NCBI GenBank assembly: GCA_903874055.1 | Contig: CAIQQR010000130.1 | Coordinates: 1 to 64,000, forward strand | Length of the DNA: 64,000 nucleotides | Origin: an uncultured Bacteroidota bacterium | Lineage (GTDB): Bacteria; Bacteroidota; Bacteroidia; Chitinophagales; Chitinophagaceae | Direction: 5' to 3' | Part shown: positions 53,243 through 62,109 of the stretch, one piece after another | Numbering within the stretch: position 1 is the first letter of the stretch | How the letters are laid out: each line of letters opens with the position of its first letter | Notes under the pieces: generated by a model | Databases searched by the model: none | The model's input: only the letters and a program-made list of their open reading frames with translations | Told to the model about the DNA's origin: nothing | Program-made: the position numbers and the translations under genes

Positions 53243-53822
53243 TAGAATCATTAGTATAAAACTTATCACGGCAGTTACTTTTTTAAGTAGCTGCTTTTTT
53301 ATAGTATCATGTGAAAATAATATCAATGATGTAAAAGCATTAAGCGCCAATACAGGTGGGATTGATATTGGAAAGGACGTTGCTATATACATGAGTGAGG
53401 GAGGGAAAATGAATGCGAAATTAACTGCACCCATCATGAAAAAATATCTTCAGGATAGTGGCAAAATGATTGAATTTCCCAACTCAATTAAAGTGGATTT
53501 TTACAAAGACAGTACTAAAATAGAGAGCAAGCTGCGCGCTAATTATGCAAACTATATTCAAGAGCAAAATAAGTTTTTCTTAAAAGGAGATGTAGTCATT
53601 TTTAATGTAAAGGGTGACACATTATGGTGTAAGGAAATGTATTGGGATCAAGCAATTAGTAAATTTCATACCGACAAAGAAGTAGTCATTAAACAACATA
53701 ACCCTATTTCAAAAATATATGGATTAGGTTTTGAAGCTAATCAAGATTTAACCGACATTAAGATTATAAAGCCCCAATCCAACAGCTTTGCCATTATTTC
53801 GGATAGCAGCGGTATTAATTAA
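53235..53822 (+). CDS. lptC: LPS-export protein LptC
   Basis: About 195 residues: an N-terminal lipoprotein-type signal (FFIVSC|EN near residue 26) and an LptC/OstA-like beta-jellyroll (MSEGGKMNAKLTAPIMKKYLQDSGKMIEFPNSIKVDFY, LRANYANYIQEQNKFFLKGDVVIFNVKGDTLWCKEMYWDQ, KIYGLGFEANQDLT). It passes LPS from the inner-membrane LptBFG complex to the periplasmic bridge. Its ATG overlaps the stop of the barrel gene by 8 bp (ATGATTAG). Confidence 0.92.
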   Translation: MISRIISIKLITAVTFLSSCFFIVSCENNINDVKALSANTGGIDIGKDVAIYMSEGGKMNAKLTAPIMKKYLQDSGKMIEFPNSIKVDFYKDSTKIESKLRANYANYIQEQNKFFLKGDVVIFNVKGDTLWCKEMYWDQAISKFHTDKEVVIKQHNPISKIYGLGFEANQDLTDIKIIKPQSNSFAIISDSSGIN

Positions 53823-53848
53823 TCCTAATTTATGAATATCTTTAAGCT

Positions 53849-55084
53849 ATGATTTTCGCCATAATTGCCTCACTTATTTTAATTGGATTCTTTTCGGGAT
53901 ATGAAATTGGATTTGTTAGCGCCAATCGATTAAGCCTAGAATTGAAAAAAAAGAACGGAAATAAATCAGGACTTATCATCGCGCGCTTTTTGCAAGCCCC
54001 TACTGAATTTATTGGTACCTGTTTAGTAGGATTAAACATATCATTGGTTGTTTTTGGAATTCAATTTGAAGAACTATTAAAAGAGCATCTATGGAATCGA
54101 TATCAATTAGATAGTTATAGCATTTTATTGGGCAATACTGTTTTGTCAACATTAGTCATATTAATAATTGGAGAACTAGTTCCTAAAGCAATATTTAAAG
54201 CAAGAGCAAGTTCGATGATTTCTAAATTTGCAGTATTAGCAAATGTTTTTCATATTATATTTCGCCCGTTTACCAAAGTACTTGTAAGTATCGCACAATG
54301 GGTAGTTCGCTTTTTGTTCCAAGTGAAATTCGTAAATAAAAAAGAGGCTTTTTCTAAAATTGATTTGGCGCATTTTATTCAACAAAATATTGAGCATCCA
54401 GCGCAACAGGAATTAAATACAGATTTATTTGAAAACGCTTTGAGTTTACCGGAAATTAAAATAAGAGAATGTCTTGTACCAAGAACTGAAATTATTGGAG
54501 TAGAATTAAATACATCTATTGACGAGCTGACTGCTTTATTTGTTGAAACTAAATTGAGTAAACTCATTGTATATGATGATACATTGGATACCATTGTTGG
54601 TTATGTACATCAATTAGACCTATTTCAAAAGCCATCAAATATTGCTGCCGTCATTCATCCTATTTTACTGGTTCCTGAAAGCATGAGTGCGGCTGACTTA
54701 ATAAATTTATTCTCTAAAAAAAGAAAGAGTATTGCTTGGGTAGTAGATGAATTTGGTGGAACAGCGGGTATTGTAACCATGGAGGACGTTTTAGAGGAAT
54801 TATTTGGAGAAATTGATGATGAATATGACGAACAAGAGTTTGTTGAAAAAAAGATTTCAGACAAAGAATTTGTATTTAGTGGTCGTCTAGAATTAGACTA
54901 CTTGACCGAAAAATACGGGGTAGATTTTGGGGCCGAAAATTCCGAAACCCTAAGCGGCTACTTAATTCATTTTCACGAAACTATTCCAAAGGTTAAAACG
55001 GTGATTCATTTGGATCATTTTGACGCTGAAATACTTGCTGTTAGTGACACGAGAATTGAAAAAGTGAAAGTGAAAATGCACTAA
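53849..55084 (+). CDS. CNNM/CorC-type transporter or GldE-like protein
   Basis: A 411-residue membrane protein: CNNM (DUF21) domain with three or four helices in residues 1-160 (FFSGYEIGFVSANR, PTEFIGTCLVGLNISLVVFGI), a CBS pair at about 200-325 (VPRTEIIGVELN, LIVYDDTLDTIVGYVHQLDLF, IAWVVDEFGGTAGIVTMEDVLEELFGEI) and a C-terminal CorC_HlyC transporter-associated domain. Relatives export Mg2+/Co2+ or, as GldE, support gliding machinery. It lies 26 bp after lptC. Confidence 0.92.
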   Translation: MIFAIIASLILIGFFSGYEIGFVSANRLSLELKKKNGNKSGLIIARFLQAPTEFIGTCLVGLNISLVVFGIQFEELLKEHLWNRYQLDSYSILLGNTVLSTLVILIIGELVPKAIFKARASSMISKFAVLANVFHIIFRPFTKVLVSIAQWVVRFLFQVKFVNKKEAFSKIDLAHFIQQNIEHPAQQELNTDLFENALSLPEIKIRECLVPRTEIIGVELNTSIDELTALFVETKLSKLIVYDDTLDTIVGYVHQLDLFQKPSNIAAVIHPILLVPESMSAADLINLFSKKRKSIAWVVDEFGGTAGIVTMEDVLEELFGEIDDEYDEQEFVEKKISDKEFVFSGRLELDYLTEKYGVDFGAENSETLSGYLIHFHETIPKVKTVIHLDHFDAEILAVSDTRIEKVKVKMH

Positions 55085-55151
55085 AACCCTTAACTTTAAA
55101 GTCAACAAAAAATTAGTATTCCCATTATTTATTTTAATAAAACAATTCATT

Positions 55152-55604
55152 ATGTCATTTGTATTTGATAGTTCAAAGCCTATTGCAATGGGATCCGACC
55201 ATGCTGGTGTAGATTATAAAAAAGAAGTAAAGCAATGGTTGGAAGAAAAAGGATATACAGTAAAAGATTTTGGCACCTACAATACCGATTCTGTTGACTA
55301 TCCCGACTTTGCACACCCAACTGCAAGTAGTGTTGAAACGGGTGAGGCAAGTTTTGGAATTTTATTTTGTGGAAGCGCAAATGGCGTTGCGATGACTGCA
55401 AATAAACACGAGGGCATTAGAGCAGGCTTATGTTGGCTTACCGAAGTTGCTGAATTAACTCGTTTACACAATGATGCTAATATGATTTGTATTCCTGCTC
55501 GTTTTGTAAGCTTAGATGCAGCTAAAGAAATGATCGAAAAATTTATGACTACCGCATTTGAAGGTGGTAGACATCAAAACAGAGTCAATAAAATTGCTTG
55601 TTAA
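55152..55604 (+). CDS. rpiB: Ribose-5-phosphate isomerase B
   Basis: A 150-residue RpiB/LacAB-family isomerase interconverting ribose- and ribulose-5-phosphate. MGSDHAGVDYKKEV is the N-terminal phosphate-binding block; the catalytic Cys lies in LFCGSANGVAMTANK, and GRHQNRVNKI closes. Length is typical. Confidence 0.95.
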   Translation: MSFVFDSSKPIAMGSDHAGVDYKKEVKQWLEEKGYTVKDFGTYNTDSVDYPDFAHPTASSVETGEASFGILFCGSANGVAMTANKHEGIRAGLCWLTEVAELTRLHNDANMICIPARFVSLDAAKEMIEKFMTTAFEGGRHQNRVNKIAC

Positions 55605-55648
55605 AAATTTAGAAAAATAATTAATCACCCTTTTTTCAAATCAACTCA

Positions 55649-57193
55649 ATGAAAAAAATAATCTGGATCTTATTGCCATTCATTAGTACAATGGCAGTTG
55701 CACAAAAAGGCGAAGCACTAACTAAGTTTAGTAGCGTTATAACAGCCGAAGCTTTAAAAGCTAAATTATCTGTTATTGCAAGTGCCGAAATGGAAGGAAG
55801 AGAAACAGCTAGCCCTGGTCAAAAAAGAGCTGCAGCTTATATCGAATCAGAATTTAAAAGAATGGGATTGCTTCCAGGAAACGGAAATAGCTATCAGCAA
55901 ACCTATCCTGTATTTCAGGATAACTTGACTGAAAAGAGTTTATCTGTAAATGGTAAATCATTTCAATGGGATAATGATTTCTCCTTTTCACTACAAACTA
56001 TTACTACTGGAAAATGGGATTATAAAGATGTTGTTTTCGCAGGATATGGTATCGTAGACGATAGTAAAGGTGTTAATGATTATGCGAACCTTGATGTTAA
56101 AGGTAAGTTAGTAGTAGTATTAGAAGGTTCAACTACTGGTGTTCCTACCATGGGTCAAGGTGGCAATAGAGCATTTAATGCGAATCCTGCTTCCCCAATG
56201 TCTAAAATGCGTGCTGCAGTTGCTAAAGGTGCTGCTGGCTTATTAACGGTTACAGCTAACTTTCCACGTAAAGTGCCTGCTGAAACAAAAGGAAATATGT
56301 ATTTAAAAAAGAATGATGCTGCCGGCTTCTTAATGGCTAGCATTTCATCTTCAATTGCGAATGCTATCTTAGGAAAAACTGTTACCAATATTAATGATTT
56401 AGCTGCTGCAAACAAAGGCAATTATACTGCTGCGGTTTCATTAGTTGCAACCAAGACCACCGAGAATTTAGAAAGTAGCAACGTGATTGCTTATTTACCA
56501 GGTACTGATAAAAAAGAAGAATATTTATTTTTAACTGGTCACTATGATCATTTAGGAAAAAGAGGAAATGTAATTTGGTATGGTGCAGATGACGATGGTT
56601 CTGGTACAGTGGGTGTAATGCAAATGGCTGAAGCATTTTCTGCTGCTGCAAAAGCAGGTAACAAACCAAGAAGAACAATTGTATTTATGACAGTAAGTGG
56701 TGAAGAGAAAGGATTATGGGGTTCACAATATTATTCAGAACATCCTTTATTTCCATTGGAAAAAACAACTGCTGATTTAAATACCGACATGATTGGTCGT
56801 GTTGACACTGAGCGTACATCAGGAGATAGCCTAAATTATGTTTATGTAATTGGACATGATAAATTAAGTTCTGATTTGCCCGTTATTAATGAAGCGGCTA
56901 ACAAAAAATCAAGCAATATTACTTTGGATTATAAGTATGATGATCCAAATGATAAAAACATGATTTACTACCGAAGCGACCATTATAACTTTGCTAGAAA
57001 AGGGGTCCCTATTTTATTTTTCTACGATGGAATGTTATTGGCTGATTATCACCAACCATCTGATACCATTGAGAAAATCAATTTTGACTTAATGCAAAAG
57101 AGAACTAAAATGGTTTATTTCACTGCATGTGAAATTGCGAATAGGGATGAAATGTTAAAGAGAGATATTCCTTTAAATATGCCATCTAGATAG
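55649..57193 (+). CDS. Exported M28 zinc aminopeptidase with PA domain
   Basis: A 514-residue protein: signal peptide (1-18, ends AVAQ), an M28 N-terminal part, a PA insertion (about 110-270; VFAGYGIVDDSKGVNDYANLDVKGKLVVVL), then the catalytic M28 domain with zinc ligands and base in TGHYDHLG, GADDDGSGT, SGEEKGLWGS, NTDMIGR and YRSDHYNFA. It should release N-terminal residues from peptides in the periplasm or outside. Stands alone between rpiB and a double terminator. Confidence 0.93.
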   Translation: MKKIIWILLPFISTMAVAQKGEALTKFSSVITAEALKAKLSVIASAEMEGRETASPGQKRAAAYIESEFKRMGLLPGNGNSYQQTYPVFQDNLTEKSLSVNGKSFQWDNDFSFSLQTITTGKWDYKDVVFAGYGIVDDSKGVNDYANLDVKGKLVVVLEGSTTGVPTMGQGGNRAFNANPASPMSKMRAAVAKGAAGLLTVTANFPRKVPAETKGNMYLKKNDAAGFLMASISSSIANAILGKTVTNINDLAAANKGNYTAAVSLVATKTTENLESSNVIAYLPGTDKKEEYLFLTGHYDHLGKRGNVIWYGADDDGSGTVGVMQMAEAFSAAAKAGNKPRRTIVFMTVSGEEKGLWGSQYYSEHPLFPLEKTTADLNTDMIGRVDTERTSGDSLNYVYVIGHDKLSSDLPVINEAANKKSSNITLDYKYDDPNDKNMIYYRSDHYNFARKGVPILFFYDGMLLADYHQPSDTIEKINFDLMQKRTKMVYFTACEIANRDEMLKRDIPLNMPSR

Positions 57194-57204
57194 ACCAAAA
57201 GGTG

Positions 57205-57241
57205 TATAAAAAATCGATGCCGCCGTTTATGGGTGGCATCG
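57205..57241 (-). terminator. Second terminator after DHS-like gene
   Basis: CGATGCCGCC (57215-57224) pairs with GGTGGCATCG (57232-57241), 7-nt loop. On the minus strand ATTTTTTATA follows, which makes it a backup terminator for the gene ending at 57301. Confidence 0.7.
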
Positions 57242-57262
57242 AAAAAATCATAAGACTAAAAT

Positions 57263-57297
57263 AAAAACCCCCTTACATTTTCTTAAGGGGGTTTTTA
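57263..57297. terminator. Bidirectional terminator
   Basis: AAAAACCCCCTTA (57263-57275) pairs with TAAGGGGGTTTTT (57284-57296) over an 8-nt loop. It serves the M28 gene (plus) and the DHS-like gene (minus). Confidence 0.9.
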
Positions 57298-57300
57298 TTG

Positions 57301-58275
57301 CTACTGACCTAATATGTATGCGAAGATCAATGGTACTACAATGGTAGCATCACTTTCCACAATAAACTTAGGAGTATGGATATCTAATTTACCCCAGGTA
57401 ATTTTTTCATTTGGAACTGCTCCAGAATATGAACCATAGGAAGTTGTGCTATCACTTACTTGACAGAAATAACTCCAAAAAGGAACGTCATGCCATTCTA
57501 AGTCCTGGTACATCATTGGAACCACGCAAATTGGGAAGTCACCAGCAATACCACCACCCACTTGGAAAAATCCTACTCCTTTACCACCACTATTTGCACG
57601 GTACCACTCCGTCAACATCACCATATATTCAATACCATTTTTTACGGTACTCGCTTTTAATTCATTCTTAATTACATAGCTCGCGAAAATATTTCCGGTA
57701 GTGCTATCCTCCCAACCTGGAACAATAATTGGAATATTCTTTTTAGCAGCCGCAACAATCCAGCTGTCTTTTGGATCAATTTCATAAAACTCTTCCAACA
57801 CACCACTTAACACCACTTTGAATAAAAATTCATGTGGGAAATATCTTTCACCAGCAGCCTCAGCATCCTTCCAAACTTTTTCTAATGGCTTTTGTAAACG
57901 ACGGAATGCTTCTTCTTCAGGAATACAAGTATCTGTTACACGATTATAATGGTTCTCTAATAAATCCCACTCATCTTGTGGAGTTAAATCACGATAGTTA
58001 GGTACTCTTTTATATTTACTATGTGCAACTAGATTCATTACATCTTCTTCCAAATTAGCACCGGTACAGCTAATTATAGCAATTTTATCTTGACGAATCA
58101 TTTCGGCCAAGCTAATACCAAGTTCGGCAGTACTCATAGCACCTGCTAAACTTACTAGCATTTTACCTCCATCTAATAAATGGGTTTCATATCCTTTAGC
58201 AGCATCTACTAAAGCAGCAGCATTAAAATGCCTATACTGGTGTTCAATAAATTGGGAAACAGGTCCTTTGCTCAT
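57301..58275 (-). CDS. Deoxyhypusine synthase-like protein
   Basis: About 324 residues of the deoxyhypusine synthase family: MLVSLAGAMSTAELGISLAEMI, IISCTGANLEEDVMN, VPGWEDSTTGNIFASYVI, GGGIAGDFPICVVP and the lysine in ITWGKLD, which lines up with the catalytic Lys329 region (SWGKI) of the human enzyme. Bacteria have no eIF5A, so it may act as a homospermidine synthase-like or other spermidine-modifying enzyme. Start at 58275 (MSKGPVSQF) is preferred; the 22 codons above it overlap the promoter. Confidence 0.9.
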   Translation of the reverse strand: MSKGPVSQFIEHQYRHFNAAALVDAAKGYETHLLDGGKMLVSLAGAMSTAELGISLAEMIRQDKIAIISCTGANLEEDVMNLVAHSKYKRVPNYRDLTPQDEWDLLENHYNRVTDTCIPEEEAFRRLQKPLEKVWKDAEAAGERYFPHEFLFKVVLSGVLEEFYEIDPKDSWIVAAAKKNIPIIVPGWEDSTTGNIFASYVIKNELKASTVKNGIEYMVMLTEWYRANSGGKGVGFFQVGGGIAGDFPICVVPMMYQDLEWHDVPFWSYFCQVSDSTTSYGSYSGAVPNEKITWGKLDIHTPKFIVESDATIVVPLIFAYILGQ

Positions 58276-58292
58276 TATTTTTCGATTTGATG

Positions 58293-58300
58293 CAAAAGTA
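58293..58300 (-). promoter_or_regulatory. -7 promoter element for DHS-like gene
   Basis: Minus-strand TACTTTTG, 17 bp before the ATG at 58275; it divides this gene from the divergent SdpI-like gene. Confidence 0.42.
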
Positions 58301-58367
58301 ATTTTTTTTAGGCATAAATAGTAACTTGTGTAACGAATCAAGTTTCAGGATTAAAATCATATCAACA

Positions 58368-59027
58368 ATGAAAAAGTCAACTCCCAACCTGTTAACGGCC
58401 CTAGTGATATTGGCAGTCCCTTTTGCCTATGCTGCTTATATTTATCCAACCTTACCACAAACCATTCCAACCCACTTTAATATGAAGGGAGAAGCAGACG
58501 GTTTTGGAGAAAGAAGTACTGTTTTTCTAGGTCCTGGCATTTTATCAGGTGTAGGATTATTTACGTTTTTCTTGCTTTCCAATATTAAGAATTTCGATCC
58601 AAAAAAATTCAAAAAAGAGGACGAAGGGATGTTTAAAAAATTAGCCCTTTTTTTAGTGGGTTTTTTAAGTTTGCTAGGGCTCCTTATTACCTATACTGCT
58701 ACTTCGCCAAAATTTAATATTACCAATTTATTATTACCATTATTGGGAATTTCATTTGCTATTATGGGTTGGTATATGCCTAAAATCCATCAAAATTATT
58801 TTGCTGGATTTAAACTACCATGGACATTAGAAAATGTAGACAACTGGAATGAAACGCATAAAGTGGCGGGTAAAATTTGGATATACGGAGGCATTGTTCA
58901 AGCAATTGGCACTTTAATATTACCTAGCGTTGCCGCATTTATTGTATTTATTGCTAGCACATTCATTATGGTGATTATCCCCACTGTATTTTCATATCGT
59001 ATGTTTAAAAGAGGGAACCAACTTTAA
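58368..59027 (+). CDS. SdpI/DUF1648 membrane protein
   Basis: About 219 residues with six predicted membrane helices. Near residue 25-50 is the DUF1648 pattern PTLPQTIPTHFNMKGEADGFGERST, and GWYMPKIHQNYFAGFKLPWTLENVDNWNETHKVAGKIWIYGG is the SdpI-type C-terminal block. SdpI protects Bacillus against the SdpC toxin, but most family members have no known toxin and the role here is open. Start at 58368; upstream codons lie in the divergent promoter region. It is 11 bp before the metB-like gene. Confidence 0.87.
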   Translation: MKKSTPNLLTALVILAVPFAYAAYIYPTLPQTIPTHFNMKGEADGFGERSTVFLGPGILSGVGLFTFFLLSNIKNFDPKKFKKEDEGMFKKLALFLVGFLSLLGLLITYTATSPKFNITNLLLPLLGISFAIMGWYMPKIHQNYFAGFKLPWTLENVDNWNETHKVAGKIWIYGGIVQAIGTLILPSVAAFIVFIASTFIMVIIPTVFSYRMFKRGNQL

Positions 59028-59038
59028 AAATTTTCTGC

Positions 59039-60190
59039 ATGAGCAATAATAAAAATTTAGGGACTAAGTATATTCATGCTGGTGCGCATCCTGATCCAAG
59101 TACAGGAGCCATCATGACCCCAATATTTCAAACTTCTACTTTTGTTCAGTCTGCTCCTGGTGTACACCAAGGATACGAATACGCTAGAAGCCAGAACCCT
59201 ACACGCTTTGCATTGGAGGAAGCTTTTGCAGTAATTGAAAATGGAAAATATGGGTTGGCTTTTGCAAGTGGAGTTGCTGCAACAGATGCAGTGATGCGTC
59301 TGCTAGTGCCAGGAGATGAAGTCATTGCAGCACATGATATGTATGGAGGCACTTATCGTTTATTTTCAAAAGTGTACGAGAAAATGAATATTACATTTCG
59401 TTATGTAGACACTTCTAATGCTGAGCATGTTGCCAATGCCATTACACCTAAAACAAAACTCATTTGGATTGAGACGCCAACCAATCCTTTAATGAATATC
59501 ACAGATATCGCTGCAGTGGCAGCCATTGGGAAAATGCACAATTGCATAGTATGTGTTGATAATACTTTTGCTTCCCCCTATTTACAAAATCCTTTGGATG
59601 ATGGTGCAACTATTGTGATGCACTCTGCTACCAAATATTTAGGTGGGCATAGTGATGTGATACAAGGTTGTTTAGTAATGAATGATTCCGAATTAAGAGA
59701 TCAATTGTATTTTATACAAAAAAGCACTGGAGCTGTCCCTGGTCCTCAGGATTGTTTTTTGGTATTAAGAGGCATTAAAACATTGCATGTAAGAATGCAA
59801 AGGCATTGTGAAAATGGGATTAAAGTGGCAGCTTATTTACGCCAACACCCAAAAGTGTCAAAAGTATATTGGTGTGGATTTGAGGATCATCCGAATCACG
59901 CTGTTGCTAAAAAACAAATGCGTGGTTTTGGAGGAATGATGAGCTTTACTTTAAAAGATGACAGCATTGAAGCAGCAACGAAAGTTTTATCAAGTACAAA
60001 AATATTTTCATTGGCTGAAAGTTTAGGTGGTGTTGAATCCTTAATTAACCATCCTGCAAGTATGACCCATGCTTCCATCCCAAGAGATATTAGAATTGCC
60101 AATGGATTAACTGATGGATTAATTCGATTGAGTGTTGGTATTGAAGATGTGGATGATATTATTGCAGACCTAGCACAAGCCATTGGATAA
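59039..60190 (+). CDS. metB: Cystathionine gamma-synthase-type PLP enzyme
   Basis: A 383-residue Cys/Met-metabolism PLP protein. Seen: MTPIFQTSTFVQSAPG, YARSQNPTRFALEEAFA, FASGVAATDAVMRLL, DMYGGTYRLF, VCVDNTFASPYLQNP, Schiff-base Lys in HSATKYLGGHSDV, and SLGGVESLINHPASMTHA. MetB, cystathionine gamma-lyase and O-acylhomoserine sulfhydrylase are hard to separate by eye; MetB is favoured for a Met-making cell with MetH, but gamma-lyase remains possible. Confidence 0.88.
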   Translation: MSNNKNLGTKYIHAGAHPDPSTGAIMTPIFQTSTFVQSAPGVHQGYEYARSQNPTRFALEEAFAVIENGKYGLAFASGVAATDAVMRLLVPGDEVIAAHDMYGGTYRLFSKVYEKMNITFRYVDTSNAEHVANAITPKTKLIWIETPTNPLMNITDIAAVAAIGKMHNCIVCVDNTFASPYLQNPLDDGATIVMHSATKYLGGHSDVIQGCLVMNDSELRDQLYFIQKSTGAVPGPQDCFLVLRGIKTLHVRMQRHCENGIKVAAYLRQHPKVSKVYWCGFEDHPNHAVAKKQMRGFGGMMSFTLKDDSIEAATKVLSSTKIFSLAESLGGVESLINHPASMTHASIPRDIRIANGLTDGLIRLSVGIEDVDDIIADLAQAIG

Positions 60191-60235
60191 GCACGAAATA
60201 AAGAAAAAAGGAAAAGAAAAAGGAAAATTAATCAA

Positions 60236-61021
60236 GTGAGTAAGCAAGCCGAGATTCAAAAAATATTAAACCAAAAAGTTAAGCAATACAATCGGCTTGA
60301 ATTTATAGAAAAGGATCCCATTTGTATTCCACATCATTACAAAAAGCAGCAGGATATTGAGATTGCTGCTTTTTTTGCAGCCATATTTGCATGGGGCAAT
60401 CGTTCCACCATCATAAATAAGAGTAAAGATTTATTGGCCCGTATGGACCATGCACCTTATGATTTTTGTATGAGCCATTCCCCAAAAGATTTAAAAAAAA
60501 TAATCGGATTCGTGCATCGCACTTTCAATGATACTGACGCTCTGTATTGTATTGAATTTTTTAAGTACCATTTTTCAAAAAATCCAAGCTTAGAATCTGC
60601 ATTTTTTCAAAATCAAATTACCAAGGTAAGTATAAAAAATGTCCAAGCTGCACTAACACATTTTCAATCCTATTTTATGTCTTTGGAAGATGCACCAAGG
60701 CGCACTCAAAAACATGTCTCAAGTCCTGTATCTGGTTCAACTTGCAAAAGATTAAACATGTTTTTAAGATGGATGGTACGCAAGGACCAGCAAGGAGTTG
60801 ATTTTGGAATTTGGAATACGATCAAGCCATCTGAATTAATCATGCCAATAGATGTACATGTGGCAAGGGTTTCAAGAACTTTGGGAATTTTAAAAAGACT
60901 TCAAACCGATTGGCTCACCGCATTGGAATTAACCGAATATTGCCGAACTTTAGATAGAACAGATCCAGTTAAATATGACTTTGCTTTATTTAGTTTGGGT
61001 GTTACTGAAAAATTTATGTAA
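60236..61021 (+). CDS. TIGR02757 (DUF2400) family protein
   Basis: A 261-residue protein of the TIGR02757 family, common in Bacteroidota, likely with an HhH-GPD-like helical fold: DIEIAAFFAAIFAWGNRSTIINKS, RLNMFLRWMVRKDQQGVDFGIW, MPIDVHVARVSRTLGI, DPVKYDFALFSLGV. The glycosylase-like fold and the Lys/Asp pattern hint at DNA repair, but activity is unproven. The start codon is GTG at 60236; no in-frame ATG lies upstream within the gap. Confidence 0.85.
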   Translation: MSKQAEIQKILNQKVKQYNRLEFIEKDPICIPHHYKKQQDIEIAAFFAAIFAWGNRSTIINKSKDLLARMDHAPYDFCMSHSPKDLKKIIGFVHRTFNDTDALYCIEFFKYHFSKNPSLESAFFQNQITKVSIKNVQAALTHFQSYFMSLEDAPRRTQKHVSSPVSGSTCKRLNMFLRWMVRKDQQGVDFGIWNTIKPSELIMPIDVHVARVSRTLGILKRLQTDWLTALELTEYCRTLDRTDPVKYDFALFSLGVTEKFM

Positions 61022-61047
61022 GCTTTTGCAAATGAATATAATATTTT

Positions 61048-61326
61048 ATGGAAATTAATTTACAATCGCTCGAAAAATTAGACAGGCCCAGTTTGGATAA
61101 TGCCATCAATGAATTGATCAAAAATGATTTTTCAAAGTTGGTTCAAATACTTTATCGCATTGATGTATCAGAAGCTAAGCTAAAAAATATTTTAAATAGC
61201 AATCCAAATGAAGATGCTGGAAAATTAATAGCACAGGTAATTTTAGATCGTTTAGCAGCTACTAAAAAAGCGAGGGAAAGTTTTAATACCACTCCAAGGA
61301 TTGATGATAACGAAGAAAGATTATAA
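61048..61326 (+). CDS. Small helical protein, function unknown
   Basis: A 92-residue soluble, highly helical protein: MEINLQSLEKLDRPSLDNAINELIKNDFSKLVQILYRIDVSEAK is its first half by composition (acidic/basic heptads), then DAGKLIAQVILDRLAATKKARE. No cysteine, no signal. It resembles small conserved Bacteroidota proteins found beside TIGR02757 genes; here 26 bp after it. I cannot assign a function. Confidence 0.75.
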   Translation: MEINLQSLEKLDRPSLDNAINELIKNDFSKLVQILYRIDVSEAKLKNILNSNPNEDAGKLIAQVILDRLAATKKARESFNTTPRIDDNEERL

Positions 61327-61331
61327 GAAAA

Positions 61332-62030
61332 TTACAAATCCCCTAATTGCGGACGCATCACAATATCTTCCACCACCGCTTGTGCACTTAATTGTGTTGC
61401 AGCATAAATCATTTTTGCTATATCATTTGCTTCCATAATTCGTTTTGGATCTACACCCGAGCCTGCCCAACTATTGGTAAATACTGCACCAGGGCAAACA
61501 GCAGTCACTTTAATTCCACTATCTTTTAACTCCAATCTTAGATTTTTAGAAAATCCTAATAATGCAAATTTACTTATGCTATAAGCCCCTCCATTTTCAT
61601 AGGCAGCTAAAGATGCGATAGAACAAATATTAAAAATATGACCAGCACCCGTTGCAAACATGGCAGGTAGTAAATCACGCGTTAAATGATACGCTGAAAA
61701 TAAATTAGTGTTTAATTGTTGCTCTAATTGGCCATCTGCTTCATCTTGTAATTTGCCTGGCACAAAATTTCCAGCATTGTTCACTAAGATATGAGGAGTT
61801 GTTTTTCCCAGACACCATTTTGAAAAATTGGCAACCTCCGATTTTAAAGATAAGTCGGCAGGAAAAGAATCAATCACTACTAACGGATATTGTTGTTGTA
61901 AAGATGCAGCTGCTTCTTGTAATGAACTTGCAGTTTTACTTGTTAAATATAAATTATGGCCATTGGCAGCAAAAATTTCTGCAATTGCATACCCAATTCC
62001 CTTTGAAGCGCCGGTAATGATGATATTCAT
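61332..62030 (-). CDS. Short-chain dehydrogenase/reductase
   Basis: A 232-residue classical SDR: NAD(P) motif TGASKGIGYAIAEIF, NNAGNF, catalytic Ser in NICSIASLA, Y-x3-K in YSISKFAL, and PGAVFTNSW. Substrate cannot be inferred; SDRs of this type often reduce ketones such as 3-oxoacyl compounds or sepiapterin-like pteridines. The start at 62030 begins exactly at the fold; the frame stays open to 62108 but would overlap the divergent HAD gene. Confidence 0.92.
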   Translation of the reverse strand: MNIIITGASKGIGYAIAEIFAANGHNLYLTSKTASSLQEAAASLQQQYPLVVIDSFPADLSLKSEVANFSKWCLGKTTPHILVNNAGNFVPGKLQDEADGQLEQQLNTNLFSAYHLTRDLLPAMFATGAGHIFNICSIASLAAYENGGAYSISKFALLGFSKNLRLELKDSGIKVTAVCPGAVFTNSWAGSGVDPKRIMEANDIAKMIYAATQLSAQAVVEDIVMRPQLGDL

Positions 62031-62109
62031 AAAAATCAATAATAATATGCAATAAAGATAGGAAGCAATATTGTATTTTCGCTCAATATCAATTAGCATC
62101 AACATCAAT

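Noticed and set aside
58368..59027. SdpI-like protein as immunity gene of a toxin system
   Set aside because: No SdpC-like or other toxin gene adjacent; the family is mostly of unknown role.
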